Shown in pieces: positions 38,140-48,860 of a stretch of DNA of 64,000 nt. Each line of letters opens with the position of its first letter. Position 1 is the first letter of the stretch. A model generated the notes under the pieces. That model was not told the DNA's origin, ran no database searches, and saw nothing but the letters and a program-made list of their open reading frames with translations. The position numbers and the translations under genes are program-made. The stretch is from assembly GCA_020152595.1 (NCBI GenBank), contig JAIGNY010001912.1, positions 478,501 through 542,500 of the forward strand. The letters are read 5' to 3'. The stretch comes from Chiridota heheva (Eukaryota > Echinodermata > Holothuroidea > Apodida > Chiridotidae).

Positions 38140-39080
38140 ATGGCAGCCTGAAGCTGGAGATCTTCCACTTCGGGGATGTATGCTTCCAGACTCGGAATGT
38201 TCTCTTGGTGACGTAGTGGATTTTTTGTTGGTCCAGTTTAACCTGAATAAATCCATCAATACAGTCAAGGGGTTCAGGACAGCCATAGCAGCTCTCCAAT
38301 GGGGCTTTTTAGATGGCTCGACCATCACTGACGTGCAGCCTCTGGAAAGATTGATTAAAGGAATGTTCTTACAAAGACCTTCAGTTCGAAACCTCGCTCC
38401 CCCTTGGGATATGCAGGTGGTTCTCAAGACATTGGCACGGCCTCCGTTTGAGCCTTTGCCAGAATGTCCTTTCGAGGAAGTGACAATCAAAATGGTATTT
38501 TTACTCTCCGCGGCCTCGGCTAGACGTAGAGGCGCCATTCACGTGCGCTTTCGCTCAAAGAGGGCCATATTCACTTTGAATCGGGGGGCGTTCGACTTGT
38601 GCCTGACCTGGCCTTCTTAGCCAAGAATCAGACATTAGAGTTTTAACCGGAACCTATTTTCCTTCCGTCACTCGCTACGTTTTCTGACATGACAAAGGAC
38701 AAGGCCTGGTGTCCCGCTCGATGTCTCAAACACTATATCAAACGTATGCAATCTTTTCGGAACGACGTCACCGCCTTATTCGTGTCCTTACAAAAACCGC
38801 ATCGCGTCGTCTCGCGTGATACAATTTCACGTTGGATTGTTCAGGCAATCACTTACAATAAATCCACGTTAATCACGGAAAGTTTGGCCAAGGCACATCA
38901 GGTACGAGGCATAGCTACATCAATTGCGTTTTTTGGCGGGGTTCCTCTTAACGAGATTTTTCGTGCTGCGGTATGGAAACACCAGCCACGTTCGTCTCTG
39001 TATATCTGAAGGATATACCAGACTATCAAGGCAGAGTTGCAAGGGCCGTTTTTTCTACAAGAAGACCACCCCTTTCTTGA
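38140..39080 (+). pseudogene. DIRS tyrosine recombinase (integrase), frameshifted
   Basis: The N-terminal part contains an SAM-like segment (NLNKSINTVKGFRTAIAAL), then SAASARRRGAIHVR with the first catalytic Arg. After stops near 38620 it continues from 38689 with an HxxR box (HQVRGIATS) and a Trp box (AAVWKH). A one-base shift just after that Trp moves the reading to TFVSVYLKDI, whose Tyr codon at 39003-39005 is the expected nucleophile. Catalytic Arg, His, Arg and Tyr are all present but not in one frame. This enzyme class integrates the circular intermediate. Confidence 0.8.
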
Positions 39081-39790
39081 GGTGAATAATCTCATTTTTA
39101 ATTATTCACATTCTCTCGTTCTGTTGGGGTTCTTACGTTAATTTTCTTAACGTTTTAATCGTTCATTTACGGATTTTGGCTACTGTTCTGGCACGTTTAA
39201 TTTGTTTCTTTAAACTTACGAAAAAGTTTGGCCATTTGGGCTCTTGTTATTTCGTTTATTCCTATTAACGAAACTTTGGCGTTGTTGTGGGGATTGTTCT
39301 TTCATTATGTTCAATAACGGAATTTTGCCAGTCTTTGGCGCCTTTTATTTTGTTTATGTTTTACTAACGCGGTTCTGCTGCGGTTCTGGCAGCTTCTGTT
39401 TAGTTTAACTTTACAGACGGTTTGATCACTTCATTCTTTCCTAAACAGCTCCGGTCCTTTGACGTACCTGGTGAGTTTTCGTGATGACGTATTGAGCGTT
39501 TTTTACAGTTTGATTCTGTTCACTAACGGTTTGTGTTCGCATGTTTTCATGGATGATTTGTTCTGTAGACGTTTTACCTCCGTTATTCTCAACAGAGTGC
39601 TCTCTGTTTTCTTGTCATAACTAGCAGTGGGTTAATTTTTTGATAGTTCCTATTCCGAGGTCTTTCGTCCTTAAGAGGAGAAAGAATTTTGTCCTTTAAG
39701 TGGGGTAAGACTAGTGCGAGTTTTAGTACCAGCCTTTAAAAAAAAACAATTGTGCTGCGACCTGAACTCCCTTCCTTCCTATCCTCGGTT

Positions 39791-39900
39791 GCAATCTGAT
39801 TACATATTAATAGCATGGAAGGTAAGGTATAACTAGAAGTAAATTTACCCCCCTAAACATAGCGGGGATATTTACGAGAGTTATACTTACTTTCCATGCA
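39791..39900. repeat. internal complementary region (ICR) of the DIRS element
   Basis: The first half (39791-39850) is the reverse complement of the element's left end. The second half (about 39853-39900) is the reverse complement of its extreme right end. The two meet around a C-run at 39847-39853. An ICR that joins copies of both termini is the template proposed for closing the circular DIRS DNA, so this segment marks the element's true ends. Confidence 0.82.
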
Positions 39901-39939
39901 TCCCGGCCTGCCTCCCCTCTCATTCAAGCCTCGGTGGAA

Positions 39940-40115
39940 TTTTAAGTGAGGGTTAGTAGAGGTAATATGGAGGTCAGGACTGGGCTGGTAACTACATTTT
40001 TAAGGTCGGTTAAAAGTGCGTTAAAATCAGGTCATGTGACCAGATTGCATATTATTAGCATGGAAGGTAAGTATAACTCTCGTAAATATCCCTGCTACGC
40101 TTAGCGAGGTAAATA
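39940..40115 (-). repeat. right inverted terminal repeat of the DIRS element
   Basis: Reverse complement of the left repeat from about 39945 to 40076. It then extends outward by about 40 bp that have no partner at the left end but match the second half of the internal complementary region. Unequal ITR ends of this kind are characteristic of DIRS1-like elements. Confidence 0.85.
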
Positions 40116-40189
40116 TGTAGTAAATCTGTGCAAGGTGAATATTTTTGTGTGTTTAAATTTGGCAAATATCCTTTCCCTTTAAACTTCAG

Positions 40190-40443
40190 GGAGATGTGTC
40201 TTTGGGATGTTGGTGATGGTCGTTGCATCGAGCAGAATAAGCTACCGGGTGTGCACCTATCCATGCAACCCTATCAAGTCACTCGTGGCACCAGTAGGGA
40301 GTGGCGCATCATATGCCAGGGCTACTATCCTGATATCCACATCCTTGATGCAACAAGTTTGGAGCTCATATACACACTGTCATCCAGAGTAGCACCAGAT
40401 TGGATATCAGCTTTTTGTGTTGTAAGGCCGCTGAAAAGAAGTG
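40190..40443 (+). CDS. WDR7: WDR7 coding exon 3
   Basis: Acceptor aaacttcag and donor gtg|gtaagt bound 254 nt, residues 89-173. The exon completes WD repeat 2 (EMCLWDVGDGRCIE) and carries the WDR7-specific linker and next blade (QGYYPDIHILDATSLELIY, then VAPDWISA). The codon completed from exon 2 confirms that the ~7.2-kb intron between them, filled by a DIRS retrotransposon, is spliced out in frame. Leaves phase 1. Confidence 0.93.
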
Positions 40444-41605
40444 GTAAGTCTTATATTTCAAGTGTACTTTCAATTTCAGGGTAGAAATCATCCAGTCAGT
40501 ACCATGGATATAGGGAATTTTAAATTGTTCATGTTAGATTTTGATTTGTTTAGATGGAAGTCTAATTTGGAATACTGGAGGGCACTGAAGGCTAGTTCTC
40601 TGGATAATATCTACTTGTTGTGACAAATAGCAGTTGTATGATGATAAGTTATTAAATCTCCTTGTATGAAAGATCTTCAATATTGAAGCTTATAAAACCT
40701 TGTGCTTTCTCTGTTTCAAGTCACTTAAATGAGTGCTGTATTACATCTGGCAGCTCTAAATAACAGCTCCTGATCACATTAGAAAGAAAATGATGGGGTC
40801 AGGAAATAAGATGTTAGGTCTAACTGTACATGTAAGTTACATCTTTTATGTGTACATTTGCTGCAAGACTTGTTCTCATATCTTGGCTTGATAGATTCTA
40901 AACTCTTTCCTGTTGGGCATGACCCAAATTGACATAACTTGTAAATAGAAACATGTTTTTGAGGGCAGCAGCAATTGAGTTAGTAAAGTTGATATTATTC
41001 ATCCTCATTGGACTAGTGACTTCTGCATGTAAACAATGATCTGTTGCTGCTAAGCTGTGAGCATTTTATGTCAAATAATTTTAAAAGAAATTTTTACAGG
41101 CATTTTCTTGATCGCTTTAATGAATAATCTTATTTTGATAAGATTTAGACATCAATGAAATGTTATCAGCCAGAAATTTAACCAAAGCTTGGCTGTTGTA
41201 TAAAATGATTTGTTCATGAACTGTGAAACATTTGAATGCAGACCATTACAGCCTGATACATATTGTCATACTTGCGTGATAGATATTTTTTAAGTATTTA
41301 TACCTGCAAGCATACACACCCAATTTTGTTTACACTTTTAAGAATTTTTACTTTTCATATTTTATTGTTGTCTTAGGCAAAAGCAAAGTGAATAAAGCTC
41401 CCCTGCCACACAGTAGTAAAGGTTCCTAAGTTACACTCTTTGAAAAGCTGTGTATGTGGTAGCAATTTAACCAATTTGTAGTGTACTTTCAATGCTTCAA
41501 GAATTGGAAAATCAAGCTTATTACAAATTTTGAAAAATATGGGAGCATTATATTACATGATGATGCTTTGTATCTATTTTGTCTGAACTTTTGTTTGATA
41601 TATAG
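40444..41605 (+). other. WDR7: WDR7 intron 3
   Basis: 1162 bp, GT-AG, phase 1, apparently unique sequence. Confidence 0.85.
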
Positions 41606-41676
41606 ATGATGTGGTAATCGGAGTGACTACTGCTGGAATGTTGAAAGTGTGGAGCTTGATAAGTATTCCTGGAAAG
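41606..41676 (+). CDS. WDR7: WDR7 coding exon 4
   Basis: A 71-nt exon (acceptor gatatatag, donor aag|gtgggt), residues 174-197. It encodes DDVVIGVTTAGMLKVWSL, a typical WD strand ending in VW and matching the GILKVW strand of vertebrate WDR7. Enters phase 1 and leaves phase 0. Confidence 0.9.
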
Positions 41677-42974
41677 GTGGGTATTTTTTTTTCTTTCATA
41701 ATTTGAATACGTAGAAAGTGTCATGCGAATATAATAAACACCTGTTCATAAGGATTCCAAATACCAATTGTTTCTGAGATTACAAAACATATAGAACATG
41801 GTAGTTACATTGCCTGCAAAATATTTTCATTTAACTGCATTTGTTAATGCTATTTTATCAATACTGTTTCATTCTTTAAAGATATACATAAGACCTTCAT
41901 TGCAAGGTTTTACAGACAAAATCTTTGTGATGGTACAGTAGGATTGTTTTCAATCTTGTAAAGATTAAGAATCAAAATGAAAACAAAGAAGACATTTTCT
42001 CAGTGTACATATATTAAAGTGTCTTTGCAGCTAAGTATCAAGGAAGTAAAAACTAAAATGTGGGATTAAATGAATAGATGATATGAGAATATCCTGTAAA
42101 CAAAAATTGCTGAGTGAAACATGGAGAAACAAAAAGTGGATAAGAAGAACAATTTCTTTTAGCTTTATTTCTGTAGTGATAGTCATTCAGAACTAAAAGT
42201 TGTTTGTATTTCTAATAGAGAGTTTGTGGTTTCCCAGAATAAATGGACTGTGTCAATAAAGCTACATCAAATACTTATATGGACTTTGGGCAAATTGCTT
42301 TCTCCTCAAACATAACAAAAAGGAATAAACTTTTTTCAAATTCACTGTTATTAAAGTTCACTGTTATTCAAGTTCACTATTTATATTAGCTCAAACGAAG
42401 TTGAGGTTATAAAATGGGAATTTTATGTTAACTTTTTTCTACCATTTTTGAAATGTATCTAGTCAAGAGGTTTTTGACCAAAGGCTTCTGAAATTTGGCA
42501 GTCTTGAAGAGCATGAAAATCTCCACACGGGGATATTCGATTTTTAGTTTTTTATTCACTGTTTGCCTACCTGAAATAGAGCAATTTTCATTTTCATGAA
42601 AATCTGCAGTCAAATCTGGAAAATATGTGCTGATGTGTAAATAATTGCTTACTACTTGCACCAGGGAAATGATAAGACACCAAGGAGGTACCACTATGTT
42701 ACACACTACAGTGCACAATATCCTCTGTTGTGTGGACAGCATGGAATACTATCCCTGTTAATTGCCTTCACTTGTTATTTTTGCAATCGTTAAAATTTGA
42801 AATTTGAAATTAAGTACTGTAATCTTCTGAAAAAGTGGCAGACTGAAGTACTCTCCCTCACCCCCCCTCAAAAAAAAAAAAAGTATGGTATTATCCTTCA
42901 TTTGAGGAAATTTAACAACAAAAATAAAGATGCATAATTATCTTATGAATGATGAAAATATTTTTATTTATTAA

Positions 42975-43260
42975 ATTGTTGCTGGAGGGGCTTGAAGTGT
43001 ACTTCCTTGGATTCCATTGGGAAAGTCCCCTCGAGTTCTATGGATTTTTTCCTTGATTAAGGAAATTAAAGTGCTTTTAGCCAATAAAATAAAAACAGTG
43101 CCAGTTAAATAGTAAGACAATATTGTTAGTATGAAAGATTTAAATATTGTTTTCTCTGAAAAAGTGTCGTGAGGGGGATTAAGTACACTTCCTACGAATT
43201 CAGGGGGACAATCCCCCAATCTCCACAGGTATCTCCTTTTCTGGAGGGAATTTATTATTT
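42975..43260. repeat. diverged ~190-bp duplication, WDR7 intron 4
   Basis: Phrases around AAGTGTACTTCC (42997) and AAGTACACTTCCTACGAATT (43181), each followed by a CCATTGGGAAAGTCCCC / CAGGGGGACAATCCCCC type hairpin-like stretch, suggest two diverged units. Confidence 0.45.
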
Positions 43261-43793
43261 TTAGCTGATACATGTGTAGACAGAGTCAATTGAATCTCCA
43301 AACAGCTTTGGTTTTGACATCAGCTGCCTCCAGCTGAATTTACACATTTTGGTCTTTTGGATTGGGGGCATGGCCTCATAAAACAGACATGTGTAAAAGC
43401 CTTGCTTATCGATTAATTTCATCAAGGATGTGTTTGTACATCCTTGGTTTCACATCATATGATTGGTGCATTTGCAGACAAACTAATTAAAAGAAAGGAT
43501 GTACAATGTTAGAATATAATCAATGGGAATGTTGCAAAGAACTGAATAAATTGCTTGTAAATGACAGTAGACCATAAATATATATTTTTTTTATGCGAAA
43601 CTTGACTTGAAAACGGCAACTCCCCATTTCATCTTCCTTTAAAATCATCTTTACTACCGTCTTTTGAACATTTTTGAGATTAAGTTGAGCTTCAACATCA
43701 TTGATGTTCTGGTTGTTATATTGAATTAGTTAAGACTCAAATGTATTAATTCTTACCAAACACACTGTATTCGACAAATTAAGTTTCCCTGCA

Positions 43794-44065
43794 CTAATAA
43801 GTGCCCACACAACATTTTATGATTGATACCATAATTCATTTGATTATTTTGAAGACTGAAAATAAGTTTTGTTACATTATTTTCTTATTTTGCTACTGAC
43901 GTTCACAATGTTTTCTTGGTGATTATTGTGGGGCTAGTATAGAACTAGTTCACACAATACAGTTTAAGTAGTACACTGTACGCAGCCTCGGAGCATGGTT
44001 GCTTATTAGAAAGAAACATCAGGCCTAAAAAGGGATGCAATTCTATTTTCATAAGTATTATTTAG
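43794..44065 (-). mobile_element. MITE-like element, second copy, in WDR7 intron 4
   Basis: Reverse-complement copy of the 31085-31352 element: CTAATAAGTGCCCACACAAC at one end and TTCTATTTTCATAAGTATTA at the other. Several short deletions lie near the right end. Confidence 0.75.
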
Positions 44066-44467
44066 TCAATTAAGTTTAATGGAAAGTATAAGAAAACTTC
44101 ATTAATTGCTGCTTTGTAGGAAGTAAAATCTTGTGTGGCATTAAGAGGAAGTTGTATGGTATTAGATGGAACCATGTAAAAAATCACTTTTGTATAACCA
44201 TCATTTATTTGGATGTTAAATTGAATAGAAGGAAGTTCTTTGGAAAATTATTTAAATTACACACAAGATAAAGATATGAATGCTATGTTATAGAGGTTAG
44301 CAGCTTGAGAGAAGAAGTGGGGGTGTTTTTGTATTGTTTGATCAAGGTGATTTATTGGGAAAAAAACATTAAATGCAATTGAGTGGAAGAAGGAAGGCTG
44401 TCTGAGATAACAAGAAATATACACCTATGCAACTCCTATACTTATTTGTAATTGCCTATTGTGCAAT

Positions 44468-44798
44468 CTTTTTTTAGTGCATTTTCCCCAAAAGCATTGT
44501 AAAAGGCTATGTATGCAGTAGGTGTTTGACCAAAAACCTGATGCTTCATTTAATTTGTTTGCAGCTAGTTATTCAAGTAATAAAAAGTGTGATTTTGCAA
44601 TAAAGCAACCTTTTCTTGTCATTGGAGGAAACCATTTTTTAGTGCGTTTCCCCCTAAAGCATTGTATAAGGCTATTGTATGCAGTAGGTGTTTGACCAAA
44701 AACCTGCTGCTTCATTTAAGCTGTTTAGAGCTAGTTTATCAAGTAATAAAAAGTGTTATTTGCAATTAAACAAGCTTTTCTTGTCATTGGAGGATTTT
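44468..44798. repeat. diverged tandem duplication, ~165 bp units, WDR7 intron 4
   Basis: Both halves carry GCAGTAGGTGTTTGACCAAA, then CAAGTAATAAAAAGTGT and CTTTTCTTGTCATTGGAGGA, with substitutions and small indels between them. Confidence 0.85.
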
Positions 44799-45043
44799 GG
44801 CAATATGTTTTTGTTTCGAACCATAATTAATTTCAAGGTACAATAGATTTAATTACAATGGGGATAAAGATGTATGGATAATGGAGATAGCACTGTAGAG
44901 GTTGCTGATACCGTATGTTAAGTTTAAGTTTAGGCTGCCTAATTTATGTAATTCTGCTTCCAATTATAGATGATCATCATTTGAAATGAAATATTCTTGT
45001 TTCATTAATCTCATTTTGACCCCACTTTTGACTCCACTTACAG

Positions 45044-45163
45044 GAAACTGAAGCAAAGTATGAAGAGGAGTGCAAGCAACTCCGTTGCCATGGTGCAAAG
45101 ACGGTAACGTGCTGTACATTCACACTCAGGACTGTCCTGGTAGTGTGCGCAAAGAAGTGGCAG
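45044..45163 (+). CDS. WDR7: WDR7 coding exon 5
   Basis: A 120-nt exon between acceptor ccacttacag and donor cag|gtgagg, residues 198-237, phase 0 on both sides. It reads through an acidic linker (ETEAKYEEECKQL) into a WD strand (TCCTFTLRTVLVVCAKKW) that corresponds to the vertebrate segment SFCAFTQRSLLVVCSKYW. Confidence 0.91.
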
Positions 45164-46524
45164 GTGAGGGTAATATGGTTAGACAGGAATCGCTTTATGT
45201 GGGTATCTGATTTAAGGGTCTGAAAATAATGTGTCTCTCTGCTAATTTGGTATAATTTTAGAAAAGTAACAAAGTCAGAAGGAATTACGTATAAGTTCAG
45301 AGTCATTTTACATCTGCTGTTTAGGTGTAATCCAGGGGTTGGGCTATACCAGAAACTCTAAAAATGGGATCCTGCTGCTTGTAGCCTGATGCTCAGCCAA
45401 GGCTAAAAAATCTTAAGAAAAATAACCCTAAAGTTGTAGCATGAACTAAGTTGTAGCTACTCACTAACTGATACAAATTTATGATTAATGGGCTATTTTA
45501 TACACATACCTAAACAATAACAAACATTATAGAGTGATCAAAATTAGTTTTGAAAAGGGTGATAATTTTTTTTTTTTTAGCATAACAGTGTAAGTGTGGG
45601 GTAGCTGTTTTAATGTGCCAATTATTAGTGATATGTTAGTTTTGTTATCATAAAAAAAAATTCATATCATGTTTGTTGAAATCAAAAAGATATGAAATAT
45701 ACCTTAGTGGTGACATTTTAAGTTTGCCCGCAGCATCATAGACAACTCTCATCTCTTTTCTGGTTATTTTGATGCGTTGTATATAGAGGTACTTTATCAT
45801 TCTAAAAGTATAATGTCACTTTTACCTTTTAGTTGTTATGCGGCAATTCTCAATAATCATTACCTAAGTCTTATTTTCATTTGATAGATTTATGATGCTG
45901 GTGATTTTTCCCAGCTGTGTGCTGAACCATCGGAGAAAGGACAACGTTGGATTGGTGGTGAATTTACCGCTGCAGATAGAGTCCTTATATGGAGCTCCAA
46001 AGGAAAAGGATATCTGTATCAGTTACCATCAAAGTATGAGGCTGTGTTATCTGTATCCATCCTGGCTTGTGCTACATTGTGAAGCGTTAAATACCATAGA
46101 CTTCCAAAAGTAGTGATGAGTTGAATTTGCATGTGATATGACTATTTGTCATCTGTTGTGTTATATATAAGTACCTGGTGTGTTGCAGTCCTAGATATAT
46201 ATTTTTCATAAAAGTTTCCTAACATTATAATGTTTCTTGGTACATTGGGATTGCATTTTAAGAGTAGCAGATCACACAATAAGCATAATAATTTCTTGAT
46301 TCATTATAACACTTGTCTTATCAGTGGGAGAATCAATCAGATTAAATAAAAACAAGATTTTATCCTCACATAATTCTGGTGTAGTAAGAAGTGTTCTGGG
46401 TGAATCTGCTTCTGCAAAATCATCTCTTCTTTCAAAATGAACATCATTTCTATTTGTGATAGAAGATTTTGTGCAAAACAGCTTACAATATTTTAAAAAT
46501 ATTTTTTTTCTTTCTGGTTTGTAG
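45164..46524 (+). other. WDR7: WDR7 introns 5 and 6 (with exon 6 at 45888-46033 between them)
   Basis: Intron 5 is 724 bp (phase 0), intron 6 is 491 bp (phase 2). Both are GT-AG and appear to be unique sequence. Confidence 0.8.
45888..46033 (+). CDS. WDR7: WDR7 coding exon 6
   Basis: A 146-nt exon, residues 238-286, between acceptor catttgatag and donor caaa|gtatga. It encodes IYDAGDFSQLCAEPS, then GQRWIGGEF and RVLIWSSKGKGYLYQLP, closely matching the vertebrate blade ending in an IYKLP strand. Leaves phase 2. Confidence 0.92.
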
Positions 46525-46627
46525 TTGTATTCCAGACAGTGACGATTTCAGAAGCCATGTTGGTCGCAATCCCGATGTTGGTGTGCGTCCATTCCTCTAT
46601 TGTGTGCTGGAGACCCGTCAAGATGCG
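46525..46627 (+). CDS. WDR7: WDR7 coding exon 7
   Basis: A 103-nt exon, residues 286-320, with acceptor ggtttgtag and donor gcg|gtaggt. It encodes CIPDSDDFRSHVGR, matching the CLPASDSFRSDVGK loop of vertebrate WDR7, followed by a less conserved stretch ending ETRQDA. Phase 0 out, into the 9.2-kb intron 7. Confidence 0.88.
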
Positions 46628-48254
46628 GTAGGTGCTATGGTTTATGGTTCCCAGCATAGCTACTAATTTGCTCTGAAACTAAGCATCTTTATTGTTGAGC
46701 TCGGATGCATGTTTGGATATTCATGTCCACTTGAATACTTCAGTTGGGGAGTAAAGAATTCTACCCTAGGAAAGAAATTCCAACTATCTTTGTCTCACAT
46801 TAAAGGAAATATGTCAAATAGAGACTCACTTTACAACAATGCATTCCTGACAAAATAGCATTGAAACTATTTGTGTCGGTATCATGAAAGAAAAGTTCAA
46901 AGAATGATGTCTTTCACCTTAATAGAAAGTCCTGGAATGAAAAGAAGTTTAACCAGTAATTGCTGTCTCGAATAGAAGTGATACAGAAAAGATTTATTAT
47001 GACTTCCAAATTAATCGATTGAACAATTAGATAAAACTTCATATGAAATTTAATTGGAAGCTTGATCAGAGTTCTACTGAATTATATGCATATACTAGGG
47101 GATTTTGTGCCTGTCCAGCTCCCCAATCTGTATGTCCCATCTGTTTTAGGTACAACAAATATGCTTGAGATGTACTGATTCTTTATATGGGAGGTTTTTT
47201 TAAAATGCCCTTTTCAATTAGTTGATGAATTTCAGTATTAAGTATTTGAGCTTCTTTGGAAGCTCTTCTCCTCAAACCATATTCTGGCTGAAAGTTAGGG
47301 CATCCTGTTTAGACTCCATGTGACAATGCTTAAACATTCTAAAATTACTTTATCATTTGTAAGATTTTTTTTATCAATATATTCTTCCTGCAACTTAAAT
47401 ATTGTCAGAAAATAAACTCACCTAACCTGATTTATCACTGTGAGCACCTTCATTTTTCATGTCTGCTGACTTCAGTGCTCTCAGCATCGGATTGTAAACA
47501 TGAGGCTGCTGCTGCCAACCTATAAAATTCCCTCTTGGGGGGAAATATCATCCTTTTCCACAAAATGGACATGACCACCATCTCTTTGTACTCTAGGTAC
47601 CAGTGACAGTCTTGTGCTCAATATATTTACTTCTGCAAGATCTCTGATTTGCTGCGAGAAGTTTTTACTGAACAATTTGTCTGTAAATGGCACTGACCGG
47701 TGGCAAAGAGCCTGAAATCTATGTTCAAATCTTTGTTCAATTCAGTTTGCACAAAATCATTTCAATGCAAGTTTGCAGATGATTGCTTTAAATCAACTCC
47801 TTTTTAGTTGATTTGGATCCTCACTTAGCAAGGAATCCACAGCTGTAATGCTGGCTGCAAGGCCGAAAAATAAGTTACTTTGAAACTTTTGAAACCTGAT
47901 ATCCTGTGATCTGGTATATACGTTTGAGCTTATCCCAGATTTGTTGGTTCACTTACTTTTCCAGTGCTTCTATAACACATAATCCCAAGGTTCTTTGCAT
48001 TTTACAAAATAAAACGAAATTTCACACAAATATTCAACGATAAGGTAAAAAGCATGAAAATAAAAAGAGATGAACACAAAACTGGTGCTGTGGATGCAAG
48101 AAGTGTTTCCAAAAGAGAAAAGTCTTCAGGTGTTTTTTGAACACATCACTGGAGGTGCTCTTTCTAATTTCAAAGGGTTAAACATTCCACGGTGGTGGGC
48201 TGGCATGATACAAAGCTCTTTCTTTTTTGAAGAAAAGTAGCTAGAATGAGTTTG

Positions 48255-48600
48255 TCATTTGAGGATCTCAAAGTTCAGTTGAGATGATAAAATGAATATA
48301 TTCTGAAGATAAGATGGTGTGAGCTTATGGAACCACCATCTGAAGATGTAGTTCAAAAGGCAACAAGGTAACCAGTGTAATTCAGCAAGTACTGGTGAAA
48401 TGTAATGAACATGCCACGCACCTTGTAACAACCTGTCCTGCTTTGTTTTGCATAAGCTGAAGATGTTTAATTTGTGCTTGTGAGGTGCCTGTAAAAAGAG
48501 ACCTATAGTAATCAAGTCTTGATGTAACAAGGCATTGGATTGCTGTATTGCAAGCCCCATACAATATTGAGTTCCTGATATTTTCGAGAACAGTTTTCAT
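48255..48600 (-). pseudogene. L2-like LINE RT C-terminal fragment
   Basis: Minus strand reads AIQCLVTSRLDYYRSLFTG, QIKHLQLMQNKAGQVVTR, then in another frame VLAELHWLPC and WFHKLTPSYLQ. These are the SRLDYxNSLL / LQxxQNxAARxV / LHWLPVxxRIxFK / APxYLxDL blocks of L2-type LINEs. Confidence 0.82.
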
Positions 48601-48860
48601 ATTTTTTCAGTTTTTGTTTCATGAAATTAGAAGTCCATGCCTCAAGATTACCTTTACTTGGTTTCGCATATTTTTGAGCTCTTTTTAGCTCCTGGGCAAT
48701 TGAATAGCTGATTCCATCCTCTGGCTTTGTGGTTTTTTGGATGGTTGCAGTAATCAAGTCTTGATGTAGCAAGGCATTGGATGGCCATCTTTCAAGCCCA
48801 CACCATGTTGAGTTTGGGAACAAAGTTTTCATATTTGTTTAGTTTTTTTCATAAAATTAG
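48500..48860. repeat. ~240-bp duplication joining the LINE fragment to the 111-bp array
   Basis: A 33-bp stretch starting TAATCAAGTCTTGATGTA and ending in GGCATTGGAT occurs at about 48511 and again at 48751, each followed by a diverged copy of the AAATTAGAAGTC segment that opens the 111-bp units. The minisatellite thus seems to have grown from, or captured, the LINE edge. Confidence 0.7.

Larger units (their letters stand above)
33141..40115 (+). mobile_element. DIRS-type tyrosine-recombinase retrotransposon inside WDR7 intron 2
   Basis: Four lines of evidence define a full-length, decayed DIRS element in sense orientation. The ends at about 33141-33290 and 39940-40115 are inverted repeats of each other. 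A 110-bp internal complementary region precedes the right repeat. Between them lie, in order, a Cys-rich Gag-like region, an RT with motif A VDLADAY and active site FLDDWL, an RNase H, a DLFAS region, and a tyrosine recombinase with HQVR and a C-terminal Tyr. No target-site duplication is seen, as expected for DIRS, which integrates through circular DNA. Several frameshifts and stops make it non-functional as read. Without it the host intron would be only about 250 bp. Confidence 0.9.
41677..45043 (+). other. WDR7: WDR7 intron 4
   Basis: 3367 bp, GT-AG, phase 0. It holds the reverse MITE copy (43794-44065), a diverged duplication at 42975-43260 and a diverged ~165-bp tandem duplication at 44468-44798. 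Confidence 0.85.
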
